A stretch of DNA of 64,000 nucleotides from Acidobacteriaceae bacterium (GTDB taxonomy: Bacteria; Acidobacteriota; Terriglobia; Terriglobales; Acidobacteriaceae), in NCBI GenBank assembly GCA_025355505.1, contig JANXZM010000052.1:41754-105753 (forward strand), written 5' to 3'. Of this stretch, positions 8,501-17,607 are shown one piece after another. Below the pieces are notes generated by a model. That model was given only the letters and a program-made list of their open reading frames with translations. It had not been told where the DNA came from and did no database searches. The position numbers were made by a program, and so were the translations under genes. Position 1 is the stretch's first letter; each line of letters starts with the position of its first letter.

Positions 8501-8555
8501 GAATAAAAATGCAACAGAATGCATAAGTATCCACGTGAGGGGAAGGCCGTGTCAA
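8498..8555 (-). promoter_or_regulatory. arg operon promoter with tandem ARG boxes
   Basis: On the minus strand a perfect TTGACA (8555-8550) is 18 bases from GATACT (8531-8526). Read on the + strand, 8498-8516 is CATGAATAAAAATGCAACA, which agrees at 17 of 19 positions with the Bacillus ARG-box consensus as I remember it. A second, weaker box lies at 8516-8533 over the -10 region. The strong box covers the argR start codon, so repressor binding would block both transcription and the translation start region. Confidence 0.75.
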
Positions 8556-8703
8556 GCGGGAAATGCGCGGTGGAATGCTCCGGGTCACGGAGGACTGGGG
8601 TTCGCGACGGGCCACGGGCCACGAGCAATCGGTCGAAAGGTTGCTGGAAGCTGGCAGCGAACTTGCGGCACGCCACTCCCGGTCAATCCATATCGCTGAA
8701 CTC

Positions 8704-9417
8704 TTATTGCCGGGTAGTGCCAGCCGGGATCTGGAAATCGACGCCATGATCGTCGTTGGCTTTGCGGGTGGCGGGAAGATCGAGGTCGGCGAGCAGGATT
8801 TTGTGGGTGCGGCCGAGGGCGAAGTCAAACAGCGCGTCGCCGACGATGGCGTAGTTGAGCACGTCGGCGTAATGGCCGTCCTTGAAAACGAGCACAGTCG
8901 AGGGCTGTGCGGCCACGGGCTCTTGTGGTTCAACGGGAGTTGGTTTGTCGGAGGCGGCAGCTTTCGGAGCTGAATCCTGGCCCGCGGTACGTTTGGTGGC
9001 AGTGTCGGGATTCGGCTGGCGAGGAGCGCGAACATAGTCGTCGGCCGAGTCGTCAGTTTCCAAGGCGTAGGGAACAGCGTATGGAATGTATACAGGCTGG
9101 CTGATGCCGACGGGGAAAAAGGAGCGATCCTGGGGTTGGTGACGGCGTCCGGAGAACAGCGAAAAATTCGAATTTACCGGCAAGAAGAAGTTATTGCAGC
9201 AGGTCCCAAAAACCGGGTGGCTGTTGCCGTAACCGGTTGGTCCGAGAGACGTTACGCCGGCGCGGATACCGGGATTGGGGTTGGTCCTGCCGCCAAAGCC
9301 GTACGAAGTGACCGAGGCTGGGACACCGTTAATCTGAGCTTGAACAGGCAGGCAGGCGGCGACAGAAAACGCCACCAAGAAGGACAGCAGGAAACAGGAT
9401 CGCACACGGGCCAGCAT
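8704..9417 (-). CDS. Exported hypothetical protein
   Basis: The product is 237 residues from ATG 9417, which follows a GGGGGG run. A signal peptide (MLARVRSCFLLSFLVAFSVAACLPVQAQ) is clear. A Gly/Pro/Tyr-rich middle with PVYIPYAVPYA leads into a Pro/Ala/Thr linker. The C-terminal domain reads TVLVFKDGHYADVLNYAIVGDALFDF followed by HKILLADLDLPAT; I associate this type of domain with secreted acidobacterial proteins of unknown function. It lies downstream of argR on the opposite side and shares no obvious pathway with it. Confidence 0.75.
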   Translation of the reverse strand: MLARVRSCFLLSFLVAFSVAACLPVQAQINGVPASVTSYGFGGRTNPNPGIRAGVTSLGPTGYGNSHPVFGTCCNNFFLPVNSNFSLFSGRRHQPQDRSFFPVGISQPVYIPYAVPYALETDDSADDYVRAPRQPNPDTATKRTAGQDSAPKAAASDKPTPVEPQEPVAAQPSTVLVFKDGHYADVLNYAIVGDALFDFALGRTHKILLADLDLPATRKANDDHGVDFQIPAGTTRQ

Positions 9418-9523
9418 GGGAAGCCCCCCCACAGGGTACACCAATTTACATCCTTACCAATTAGAACTCGCGGGTGCCGCGAAAGTTGCGCAAAAAATTT
9501 GGGCTGGGGCGGACAACAAGCAG

Positions 9524-9757
9524 TTACGCCGCGGTGAGTGGCGCGCTGGAAGTGAGCCGGCGCAGTTCCAGCATCCGGTGGCGGACGTACCCGTCCTCGG
9601 TCAAATGCGCGGAAGCAACGGCTTTGCGGCTGCTGGCAACCATCTGGTCGAGTGGGCGGCGTTCGGGGAATAGTGGGTCGAGCTCCCGGCAGAATTCACA
9701 AGGCCGGCTGGAGCGTGTGTCGAAGCGACTGATGACGGCGGGGTCGATGTGTTCCAC
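9524..9757 (-). CDS. Possible small hypothetical protein
   Basis: A 77-residue frame starts at GTG 9757, which has AGGAG 9 bases upstream. It contains CEFC and the block HLTEDGYVRHRMLELRRL, but I recognise no family. There is no ATG option and the reading frame closes shortly upstream. It could be a real small cytoplasmic protein or a chance frame; the ribosome site is the main support. Confidence 0.35.
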   Translation of the reverse strand: MEHIDPAVISRFDTRSSRPCEFCRELDPLFPERRPLDQMVASSRKAVASAHLTEDGYVRHRMLELRRLTSSAPLTAA

Positions 9758-10091
9758 AAAAAGCGGCTCCTGGTTGGGGCGAAAACGGATTCGCCCGGTT
9801 TGTGAGGCAGAGTCGCAATATTCCGCCTCGGCTGATTATTGACTGTTTGGACGACGCCTTTGTACTACAAGGGCAGGGACCTGTACAAGCCCTTCGTGGC
9901 GGGCGCGGATTTGCCGCGAGATGCGAGCCACGAGCTACGAGTAAACAGATGTAGGGGTGTGCTTGTAGATCGAGACTCGAAGCCGGTGGAAGCGCGGTAA
10001 TTCCGTCTGTAACGTGGTGCGACGCTGGGCGGTAATTTCTGGCATGATAAGACTGCGCTTCAATTTTGGAGATCAGTATTCTGGAGATCGT

Positions 10092-10784
10092 GTGAATCGC
10101 GCTGATGCCAACCCGAGTATTGTGTTTTTTTTCGACGTGGACAATACGCTGCTCGACAACGACCGCGTGGCGGAAGATCTGAAGCGGTACCTCACCAATG
10201 AAGTGGGCGAGGCCAGCGCCGGGCGCTATTGGGAAATCTTCGAGCAGTTGCGCTCGGAACTCGGATACGCGGATTATCTGGGCGCTTTGCAGCGTTATCG
10301 CGTCGAGCGCCCGCGCGAACTGAAGTTTCTGGCAGTGTCGCACTTCATGATCAATTATCCCTTTGCCACCCGGCTGTTTCCGGAGTCGCTGGATGCGGTG
10401 CAGTACGCGCGGCGTTTGGGGCGGGCGGTGATCTTGAGCGACGGCGATGTAGTTTTTCAGCCCCGCAAAGTGGACCGATCGGGCCTGCATGAGATCTTCG
10501 AAGGGCACGTCTTGATCTACATCCACAAGGAACTGGAACTGGACGATGTGGAGGCGAGGTATCCGGCGGCACACTACGTGATGGTGGACGACAAGGCGCG
10601 AATTCTGGCGGCGATGAAGAAGCATTGGGGGGCGCGGGTGACGACGGTGTTTCCGCGCCAGGGACACTACGCGCTGGATGCGGCGCTGGCGGCGCAGTAT
10701 CGGCAGCCGGATATTACGCTGAAGCAGATTGGTGAGTTGCGAAAATATTCGCTGGAACAGATTTTGGCAGCGGCGGAAAAGTGA
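10092..10784 (+). CDS. HAD-family hydrolase
   Basis: The product is 230 residues. FFFDVDNTLLDND near the N-terminus carries the nucleophile/acid pair DxD, VILSDGDV is the second motif, a Lys-containing block (PRKVDRSGL) matches motif III, and VMVDDKARIL supplies the last acidic residues. HAD enzymes of this form are phosphatases; the substrate is not evident. I chose GTG 10092 because GGAG lies just upstream and the HAD motif then sits at the usual distance from the start. It stands alone between leftward genes. Confidence 0.85.
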   Translation: MNRADANPSIVFFFDVDNTLLDNDRVAEDLKRYLTNEVGEASAGRYWEIFEQLRSELGYADYLGALQRYRVERPRELKFLAVSHFMINYPFATRLFPESLDAVQYARRLGRAVILSDGDVVFQPRKVDRSGLHEIFEGHVLIYIHKELELDDVEARYPAAHYVMVDDKARILAAMKKHWGARVTTVFPRQGHYALDAALAAQYRQPDITLKQIGELRKYSLEQILAAAEK

Positions 10785-10887
10785 AGGCCGACTCGGCCGC
10801 GGAAGAATGCGGGTTTCGTGTCAGGGTCCGCCTTAGCGATATCGTAAGCTCTTCAACCTTCGAGGCCGCTTCAGGGCGCTGGGTGGC

Positions 10888-11262
10888 CTACTCGGCTTCT
10901 TCCTCTTCCTGCGATGCTCCCGCTCGGACCAGGTTTTCCAGTTCTCGGTTGAGACTAGAGTGGCTGGCCTCGGGCAATTCCAAAAAGCGAAAAGGCTGGA
11001 GGCATCCATTGGTCGCCCACATGGGAAACAGCATTTGCGCGCGACAGCGGATGCTGGTGCAGCCGAGGTGGAACAGGACCGTCACCCGGATGCCCTCGTC
11101 GAGCGGATGTTCGAGCGAGAGCAGCCCACCGTTGATGGAGAGCTGACTCATGCGGCTGCGGATCTGACGTCCGTTTTCGAGCAGCACCAGGGCAAGGATG
11201 GAGCCGCCGAGCTTGACGCGCAAGCCCCGCTTTCCTTTTTGCACGATAGCGGTGGAAGACAT
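10888..11262 (-). CDS. PilZ-like domain protein
   Basis: The product is 124 residues. A short basic N-terminus (KGKRGLRVKLGGSILALVL) is followed by RSRMSQLSINGGLLSLEHPLDEGIRVTVLF, which fits the D/NxSxxG heart and strand pattern of PilZ, and then FRFLELPEASHSSLNRELENLV, a typical PilZ ending. PilZ domains bind c-di-GMP, but the N-terminal RxxxR ligand motif is not clear here, so binding is uncertain. The C-terminus ends in an acidic run. Confidence 0.6.
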   Translation of the reverse strand: MSSTAIVQKGKRGLRVKLGGSILALVLLENGRQIRSRMSQLSINGGLLSLEHPLDEGIRVTVLFHLGCTSIRCRAQMLFPMWATNGCLQPFRFLELPEASHSSLNRELENLVRAGASQEEEEAE

Positions 11263-11406
11263 TGTCGATCAATTTTGCATCAGACGGCCGCTGTAGGGCA
11301 GATTACGAAAGTCAGGGCCCCCGGCACTGGCCCCACATGGCGTCGTTTTCAGGTTGGCACGGGTGCGCCGCACATGCGAAAATGCTCCACCGTTTGGAGG
11401 AGACCA

Positions 11407-11892
11407 ATGACGAAACGAATGGCTGTGCTGGCTTTAGCGGTTTGTATGATGTTCCTCGCTTTCACGCAAACCGGTTTTGGGCAAAAGGGAAAGAAAGTCT
11501 CGGTTGCAGGCGGGGCGGTCGATAAGGCCTACCTGCAGAAGATTTGGGATGGCTGGGCGACGCTGGACGCAGCGGGACAGAAACAGTACTACGCGCAGGG
11601 CCCGCACGTGTTTTTCGACACTGCGCCGCTCAAATATGGCAGCTGGGACGAGTACCAGTCCACGGTGAGCAAAGAGCTTGGAGACTACAAGGCCGCAAGG
11701 TTCACGGTGAATGACGACGAGCAGATTCACAAAAGCGGGGATGCTTACTGGATCACAGCCACGGTAGCGTCGGACCTGACGCAAAAGTCGGGCAAGCGCG
11801 AGATGGCGACATACCGCTGGACGGCCGTCTTCGAAAAGCAGGATGGAAAGTGGCTGATCGTGCACGAGCACGTGTCGGGGCCGCTGCCGTAG
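11407..11892 (+). CDS. Exported SnoaL/DUF4440-like protein
   Basis: The product is 161 residues with a signal peptide (MTKRMAVLALAVCMMFLAFTQTGFGQ). The mature part looks like the NTF2/SnoaL fold: helix (YLQKIWDGWATLDAAGQKQYY), then strands ending YRWTAVFEKQDGKWLIVHEHVS, the family's typical closing strand pair. Members include enzymes and ligand-binding proteins, so no reaction can be assigned. The ATG at 11407 follows GGAGACCA. Confidence 0.75.
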   Translation: MTKRMAVLALAVCMMFLAFTQTGFGQKGKKVSVAGGAVDKAYLQKIWDGWATLDAAGQKQYYAQGPHVFFDTAPLKYGSWDEYQSTVSKELGDYKAARFTVNDDEQIHKSGDAYWITATVASDLTQKSGKREMATYRWTAVFEKQDGKWLIVHEHVSGPLP

Positions 11893-11956
11893 GCGGCTGG
11901 TTTCGGATCAGGGAATCTTTTTAGCGATGCCCTGAGTTCTTCCGCCTGTCGATACG

Positions 11957-12006
11957 GGCTTGCCGTGTCTCCTTATGGATGGGTGCGGGGAGAGACGGGG
12001 CAAGCC
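11957..12006. repeat. Inverted repeat of the CAAGCCGCGTCTC family
   Basis: GGCTTGCC (11957-11964) pairs with GGCAAGCC (11999-12006), with extra pairing between GTCTC and GAGAC. It lies between the convergent SnoaL-like and TauE genes. A related element sits at 60681-60730 after fliA. Confidence 0.6.
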
Positions 12007-12044
12007 GCGTCTCTACGGAAAGCTTGTTCGCTCATTGCCGGTCG

Positions 12045-12812
12045 TTAGTGGTAGCCCTTCCAGAAAAAGTACAGCGTCATCGCCATCCCCACCGCAATGA
12101 CGAAGCCGCGTATCCACGCGCCCGGAAGCTTCTGGGCGTAATGGGCGCCGAAGTATCCGCCAAAGAGCGCACCCACAATCATGACGCTGCCCTGCTTCCA
12201 GGCCACAACACCGGCGAGGATGAAGGTGAGGACCGCGAGGCCGTTGATGATGCCGCCGAGCACGACTTTCAAGGCGTTCATGGCGTGAATGTCGGTCATG
12301 CCGAGCGCGGCCAGCATAGCGAGATTCAGAATCCCAACCCCGCCACCGAAGTAGCCTCCGTAGACCGCAACCACCAGTTCGAAGAGTGCCGCGACGGCCA
12401 GAGCCGAGGTGGAAGCATCCGCGGCGATGGAGCCTCTGGACCCGCGTGCCAGGCGGCCGCCGAATATAAACAGCAGCGTGGCTCCCAGCATGAGCCAGGG
12501 CAGAACTCGCAGGAAGGTTTGGGCGGGCGTGTGGAGCAAAAGGAAGGCGCCGGTGATTCCTCCGATAACGCTGGTGACGGCGAGCGGAATCATGACGCGG
12601 CGCGAAAGGTCGAGGTGCTTGCGATAAGCGCCCGAGCTGGCCGTCACTCCCACCCAGAGCGCCACGGTATTGGTGGCGTTGGCCGCGATGGGAGCGACTC
12701 CGCTGAACATGAGCGCCGGGAAAGCGATGAAGCTGCCGCCGCCCGCGACGGCGTTCAGCGCGCCGCCCAGAACGCCCGCGAAAAAGAGGAAGACGATGGT
12801 CGGGATAGCCAA
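12045..12812 (-). CDS. TauE/SafE-family membrane transporter
   Basis: The product is 255 residues and almost entirely hydrophobic, with about eight membrane helices arranged as two similar halves. The family hallmark GGALNAVAGGGSFIAFPAL is at the N-terminus and a related block (VYGGYFGGGVGILNLAML) in the second half. TauE/SafE proteins are thought to export sulfur compounds or organic anions, but the substrate varies widely. The start is a TTG at 12812. It has no functional partner nearby. Confidence 0.88.
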   Translation of the reverse strand: MAIPTIVFLFFAGVLGGALNAVAGGGSFIAFPALMFSGVAPIAANATNTVALWVGVTASSGAYRKHLDLSRRVMIPLAVTSVIGGITGAFLLLHTPAQTFLRVLPWLMLGATLLFIFGGRLARGSRGSIAADASTSALAVAALFELVVAVYGGYFGGGVGILNLAMLAALGMTDIHAMNALKVVLGGIINGLAVLTFILAGVVAWKQGSVMIVGALFGGYFGAHYAQKLPGAWIRGFVIAVGMAMTLYFFWKGYH

Positions 12813-12968
12813 GTATCAGGTTTACCACACCGGCGGAAAAGCAGCGCAACGTTGAAGATTAGTCCGGCCCACGGCAGATAACCTTATCCGCACTCCCACG
12901 TGCAACGCCCAGCGGAGCGAAGGTCCGCAGTTCGCGATGGTTACTCCAGAGTTGCGCGGTGGTTCGGA

Positions 12969-15029
12969 TCAGCGTGCTTCGATGCCCTTGTCGTACATTG
13001 CGCCGTAGTTTAAATACTGCGCGACGGGGTCGTTCAAGTAGTTGATCTCAACTTTTTCAACTTCGCCGTTCTTGGCAAACTTGGCGGTCAAGCGCGCGTT
13101 CACGCCGGCAAAGTATGTTGGCAGCTTGAGCTTCTGATAACGCGCCAGCACCTGATCGCGCAGCGCCGGATCGAAGTGGACGCCGTACTTGTCAACCAGC
13201 GCCTTGATGGCGTCGTAGTCGCCTTCCGCCTTGATGCGCATGAGTTCGGCGAGAAGCATGCCCACGCCCTGCCGCATCTTTTGATAGTCGGCCACGCGAA
13301 CGTAGGCTTTACCGTCGCGCGTGAATTGCTCGATCGAACCGGGAACCTTGTCGGCGATGTAGTGTGCGACTAACTGCCGATCGCGCTGGTGGTCTTCTTC
13401 TATGGTGTCGCCATGTGGAATGCGCCGCAGTTGGGTCAGGGCGACCAAGGCCGCGCTGTCGTACATGGCCTTGGCCACTTCTTCATGGTTTGAGATCAGG
13501 CCAAGTTCTTTCAGCTTGGGATCCCACACGTTCCACAGCGCCATCAAGTCGGCGCGCCCTTCCTCAAGCGTGGAAAAATATTCCTTCAGGAAAGGTTGGG
13601 CACCGCCGCTGACGCGGTTGCTCAGCTTGCCGGAGCCGTGGCCGATCACTTCGTGCATGGCGACCAGCAGGTCGCTAGCTTCTGTGCCGTACTTTGAGGC
13701 GCGTTCGACCTCGGCAGCGTCGGCGGTGAATTCGGCGGTGGCTGTCTTGCCGGTGGATTCTTCCAGGGCGCGTTTGCTCCCCATGAACAGAAAATTCTTC
13801 GAGCCGTATTTTTCGTGGATTTCGTTTTCGTTTGGCAGATTGTCGCCGATCGTACTCACGCTGAAATCGCCGGTTTCGATCAGGGTTTCGACCGCTTTCA
13901 CCACCGGAAGTTTGAACGACTCGCGCTTATACTTCGCGTCCCAGGGAGCCTTCTGTTCGAAATAGCCGGCATTTTCCGCCAGTTTTTTCATGGCGGTCGT
14001 GACCGGCTTATCGGTGATGGTCACAAAACTCTGCGAACTTCCTTTCGCGCCGCGTGCATCGCGATAGACCTCGATGAAGCCGTTGTCAAAGTCCACGGTG
14101 GCATCGTTTTGAACCCAGGTGGCGCCGAAGGCCACCCATTCCGCATATTCGCCGGTCTGGTAGAAGCGGATGAGATGGTCGATCGCTTCGGCTTGCTGGG
14201 GTTCGGCGTAACCGCGCGCTTTCTGGAAACACTCGACAGCCTTCTTCAGGAACGTGGCATAGAGTCCGGGAGGAACCTTGCCGTCGGGCGTGCCGGCGCG
14301 GTAAACCAGTTCCGTAAGTTTGCCGTCAGCGCCTTTCACCACTCGCGAATTCAGCGGATACTTTTCTTGAAATCCCTTCAGATCGTCCAGACGCACGCCT
14401 TGATAAAAAGTATTCGAACTGGCCTGGATCGTGTCTTTTCCGCCCACCGGACTTTTGGCGGTCATCATCGGCTCAAATGCGGGGTCGAAAAATGAAGGTC
14501 GCAAAGACTCCAGTTCTCGTGTCACGTCCGATGGTTTCTTCAGCGGCGGGAGATCGGCGTAGGCCGTCCGAAATGCTCCGTTTTGCTGCGCGATCAGGGC
14601 GGATTTTTCCAGTTGCTCAAAGGTAAAAGCGGGCAGAAATTTCTGGGATGTCAGCTCATTGTGGTTGCCCCTGCTGGCCCAGAAAAGTTTCGCAAATTCA
14701 GCGATCTTGGCCATCGCCGCCGGATCGATTCCCTTCGGACGCGCCACGATTTCTTCGAGCAGGCGTCTCTGGCGCAGACCGTAGGCGGACAATTGATCGT
14801 AAATAATTGGGTCGATGGCGATCGAAGCCTGCGTCAGCCAATACGCCAGGGCCTGCTGCCGGGGCGAAAGCGCCTGGAAACTGGGCGCGTGCAGTTGAAT
14901 GAATGCCGTGTCCCCGACGCGCTCGACCAGGATGTTGCTGGCCTTGTCCTGTTGGCACAGCGCCGGAGTGGCGATCATCGTGAGCAAGAGCAAATACGAA
15001 AGAAAGAGTGCGAGACTAAGCGGCTTCAA
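12969..15029 (-). CDS. Exported peptidase of the M49 (dipeptidyl-peptidase III) type
   Basis: The product is 686 residues. It has a signal peptide (LALFLSYLLLLTMIATPALCQ). The zinc motif HEVIGHGSGK (family HExxxGH) lies near residue 450 and EEGRADLMALW (EExxAD/E) about 50 residues later, both intact. M49 enzymes remove dipeptides from the N-terminus of short peptides. The TTG start has GGAGG 6 bases upstream. An exported, periplasmic position differs from the mostly cytosolic eukaryotic enzymes but is usual for bacterial relatives. It is monocistronic. Confidence 0.9.
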   Translation of the reverse strand: MKPLSLALFLSYLLLLTMIATPALCQQDKASNILVERVGDTAFIQLHAPSFQALSPRQQALAYWLTQASIAIDPIIYDQLSAYGLRQRRLLEEIVARPKGIDPAAMAKIAEFAKLFWASRGNHNELTSQKFLPAFTFEQLEKSALIAQQNGAFRTAYADLPPLKKPSDVTRELESLRPSFFDPAFEPMMTAKSPVGGKDTIQASSNTFYQGVRLDDLKGFQEKYPLNSRVVKGADGKLTELVYRAGTPDGKVPPGLYATFLKKAVECFQKARGYAEPQQAEAIDHLIRFYQTGEYAEWVAFGATWVQNDATVDFDNGFIEVYRDARGAKGSSQSFVTITDKPVTTAMKKLAENAGYFEQKAPWDAKYKRESFKLPVVKAVETLIETGDFSVSTIGDNLPNENEIHEKYGSKNFLFMGSKRALEESTGKTATAEFTADAAEVERASKYGTEASDLLVAMHEVIGHGSGKLSNRVSGGAQPFLKEYFSTLEEGRADLMALWNVWDPKLKELGLISNHEEVAKAMYDSAALVALTQLRRIPHGDTIEEDHQRDRQLVAHYIADKVPGSIEQFTRDGKAYVRVADYQKMRQGVGMLLAELMRIKAEGDYDAIKALVDKYGVHFDPALRDQVLARYQKLKLPTYFAGVNARLTAKFAKNGEVEKVEINYLNDPVAQYLNYGAMYDKGIEAR

Positions 15030-15623
15030 GAATGGCCTCCATGCAGTTTCGGCCCGAACCGGACCAAACTCCGCAGGCTACCACAAACTGAGCAACAGCC
15101 GACATCGTTCGGCCTCGCTTTGCGCGGCAGGAGAGAGTGCGCCCAGCCGCCGCTTTGTCGACCACCGGATTTTTCATCACATTCAACAGTGACCGCTGTC
15201 ATAGACGTGCTAATCGCCATACTCGAAAATGAGGACCGGATAGGCAGCGCGCGCTCGATGCGCCTGATCGAGCCCGATCAGACCATTTCGACGCTAAGTC
15301 CATTGTTTTGTAGAGTCTGGAGGTAAGTCGTTATGTTTCAATGGTTTAGCGCAAATCGGGGGGGGTACAAACCAATAATCATCCCGTTCCAACTGCAAAA
15401 GCCAAAATAAAAAATTTAAAACATGAAAGCGGTAGCGCGGACCTCGTCCCTGTGCGAAACACGCATTGCATAATGATCGGTTCCGACATCAACGTCAAAA
15501 TCAAAGGCAAAGTCAAAGGCAGCGGGCGAGGGCGCCCGCTCTACACGAACAACGGCTTCACTTCGCCTGACGTAGGGCCAGCGCTGTCGCATGCTAGAAT
15601 CGTTGTTGTAACGTCCCTAACCG
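15030..15623. other. Intergenic region between divergent genes
   Basis: No gene is supported in this 594-base stretch. It contains an A+T-rich patch (15404-15426), a G-run near 15357-15364, a string of GTCAAA-type words (15494-15520) and a perfect hairpin AGCGGGCG-AGGG-CGCCCGCT at 15521-15540 that belongs to the dispersed stem-loop elements. Promoters for both flanking genes must lie here, but I see no clear -35/-10 pair. Confidence 0.4.
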
Positions 15624-16751
15624 ATGCTTCCCGATATCGAAAAACTACTGGAGCTGCAGATCGCGGACAAAGAAATCCGCAAGCTGCAGGATGAAGTCGC
15701 CGCGCTGCCGAAACGCATGGCGGTGATCGAGCAAAAACTGGCTGGGACAAAGGCGCACCTGGAGAAGGTGCGAACCGCCGCCAAAAGCGACGAGGCCAAC
15801 CGCAAGAAGTTCGAAGCCGCCATTAAAGATCTGCAAGGGAAGATTTCGAAGTATCGCGACCAGTCTCTCGATGTAAAAACCAACGACCAGTACAAAGCGC
15901 TGCTGCACGAGATCCAGTTTGCCGAGCAGGAGATCCGCCTCAACGAGGACCGCATCCTGGAGGTGATGGTCAACGTTGACGCGCGTGAAAAAGAAGTGAA
16001 AGCGGCGGAAGCGGAGCTTCAGGCCGAGACGGCCGAGATTGAAAAAGAAAAAGAAGAAGCGCGAACAATCACCGCCGAAGATGAGAAAAAGCTCTTGGAG
16101 TGGAATGCCAAACGCGACGCCCTGCGGCGCGGGATTTCCGAAGATTTTCTTCGTCACTATGAGCGCGTGATGAAGTTCCGCGGCAGCGGACTGGCGGAAG
16201 TCCGCGAGCACAAATGCATGGGCTGCCAGGTGATGCTGCGGCCTCAGACCTACAACGAAGTCCGTAATGGCGAGAAGGTAATGGTCTGCGAATCGTGTTC
16301 GAGAATTTATTATTTCAATCCTGCGAACGAAGTGAAGCCGGAGCAGGAAGTTGTGACCGTTACCGGGAGAAAACGCGCGCGCCCCAAGGCGGAGGCGCCG
16401 CAGGCATGGTTCTACCGTCCGGATTACGGCGAAGAAGGCGAAGTGCTGCTGGTCTTCAGCAATAGCGGCGACAGTTCGACGCGGCGCATTTATGAAATGC
16501 ACACTGGGCGTCAATTCGGCGACGTGCTGGTGCGCGAAGGAAGTTACCGCCTGGCGTTTCCCGAGGACCTGACCGACGCCGCCCTGCGGCTCAACGGCCA
16601 TTGGGACGAAAAAGAAATCGACGGATGGGGTTCCGAGATTCCCTCCAACGCGCTCGACCTTCTGCAGAAAGATCTGCTCGCCATCTGGCGCGAGCACAAA
16701 GCGGGTCACAAGCACTCTGCCTCTCCGGCGGAACAACCGACTGCCCGCTAG
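15624..16751 (+). CDS. Coiled-coil protein with C4-type zinc ribbon
   Basis: The product is 375 residues. Residues 1-185 are a long charged coiled coil (LLELQIADKEIRKLQDEV... through EKEKEEARTITAEDEK). A zinc ribbon follows, CMGC near residue 197 and CESC near 224, in the arrangement of the bacterial zf-RING_7/CT398 family. Such proteins are cytoplasmic, and some relatives bind flagellar or secretion components, but the role is not settled. A further ~130-residue C-terminal part with KDGxx strands is unusual for the family and unassigned. Confidence 0.8.
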   Translation: MLPDIEKLLELQIADKEIRKLQDEVAALPKRMAVIEQKLAGTKAHLEKVRTAAKSDEANRKKFEAAIKDLQGKISKYRDQSLDVKTNDQYKALLHEIQFAEQEIRLNEDRILEVMVNVDAREKEVKAAEAELQAETAEIEKEKEEARTITAEDEKKLLEWNAKRDALRRGISEDFLRHYERVMKFRGSGLAEVREHKCMGCQVMLRPQTYNEVRNGEKVMVCESCSRIYYFNPANEVKPEQEVVTVTGRKRARPKAEAPQAWFYRPDYGEEGEVLLVFSNSGDSSTRRIYEMHTGRQFGDVLVREGSYRLAFPEDLTDAALRLNGHWDEKEIDGWGSEIPSNALDLLQKDLLAIWREHKAGHKHSASPAEQPTAR

Positions 16752-16806
16752 ATGCTGAAGTTTCTGTAACCCGCGCCAGTTCGCGAATATTTAATAGTTA
16801 AAACTT

Positions 16807-17433
16807 TTATTTGGCAGCGTACGGGTTTGGATACCGCAGCGCCTTAGCCAGATTTCTGCCGCGGATGATCCCAGCGGAGTGATAGGTCAGTCCCCAGGAA
16901 TCGATCGAAGACATATCCGGGAAGATGCAGGCCTCGAGCGCGGTATCGATCGGATCGGACTTCTGCACCCACCCACCGCCGTTCAAGTTGATGCCACCGA
17001 ACAGATCGGTGCCGCCAAGCTGCGAGCAGTAGCAGGATCCAGGATTGCCGTTGCAACTCCCGCCATAGGGAACCTCCGCGTAATAGGCGAGGGCGGCCAA
17101 CGTGGGCTTATCGCTGTAGAGGGTGGAAAGCAGCACGTGAATCCGCGAGCCATCTTTCTTAGACGTGAACTTGCAAAATTGGCGCTCCCCGGAAAGGCGG
17201 AACCAGTTTTCCGGATCGGCATTGGTGTTGAAGTAGGGTGCGCGAACATCGACTTCGCCGCCGTGCCTGACGCAATACTTCTCAGCTTTGGCAAGGTCGG
17301 TATCCGGAGAGTGGGCATTCCCGGGACTACCAGCTTGAACGGGTGTGGCGGCGGGAAGAATAATCGCAATTGCTAGCGCGATACAAATCATCATCATCAG
17401 TGCGACGAGTGGACGTTTCACGAAAAGCCTCAT
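16807..17433 (-). CDS. Exported cysteine-containing hypothetical protein
   Basis: The product is 208 residues. The N-terminus (MRLFVKRPLVALMMMICIALAIAIILPAATPVQA) is a signal peptide or anchor. The mature part has seven or so cysteines (YCVRHGG, RQFCKF, SCNGNPGSCYCSQ, EACIF), suggesting disulfides in the periplasm, and a Gly-rich middle (GGTDLFGGINLNGGGW). I recognise no family. ATG 17433 gives a clean signal peptide; no Shine-Dalgarno is visible. It is convergent with the zinc-ribbon gene. Confidence 0.65.
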   Translation of the reverse strand: MRLFVKRPLVALMMMICIALAIAIILPAATPVQAGSPGNAHSPDTDLAKAEKYCVRHGGEVDVRAPYFNTNADPENWFRLSGERQFCKFTSKKDGSRIHVLLSTLYSDKPTLAALAYYAEVPYGGSCNGNPGSCYCSQLGGTDLFGGINLNGGGWVQKSDPIDTALEACIFPDMSSIDSWGLTYHSAGIIRGRNLAKALRYPNPYAAK

Positions 17434-17607
17434 GGGGGACTTGGAAATCGACGATCGGTTTTTTTCGATCAATTGAGGTGGAAAGGTTAACACGAAAGCA
17501 AAGGGCGTTCCCGCGCTCGTTTTGCGTCGCGCGGTCATGTTTGCGGCGGAACTTAAGTCCGATCTTGCCGCCGATTTCGAGGTATTATTACGCCCACGAG
17601 GTGAGTG

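Noticed and set aside
9696..10667. Long minus-strand open frame of 323 codons
   Set aside because: It lies opposite the HAD hydrolase gene, which has all its motifs, and shows no family features of its own.
11979..12881. Open frame of 300 codons on the + strand
   Set aside because: It is the antisense shadow of the TauE/SafE gene and is extremely charged without any recognisable domain.
15452..15694. 80-codon + strand open frame
   Set aside because: It spans the hairpin element and overlaps the zinc-ribbon gene in another frame.
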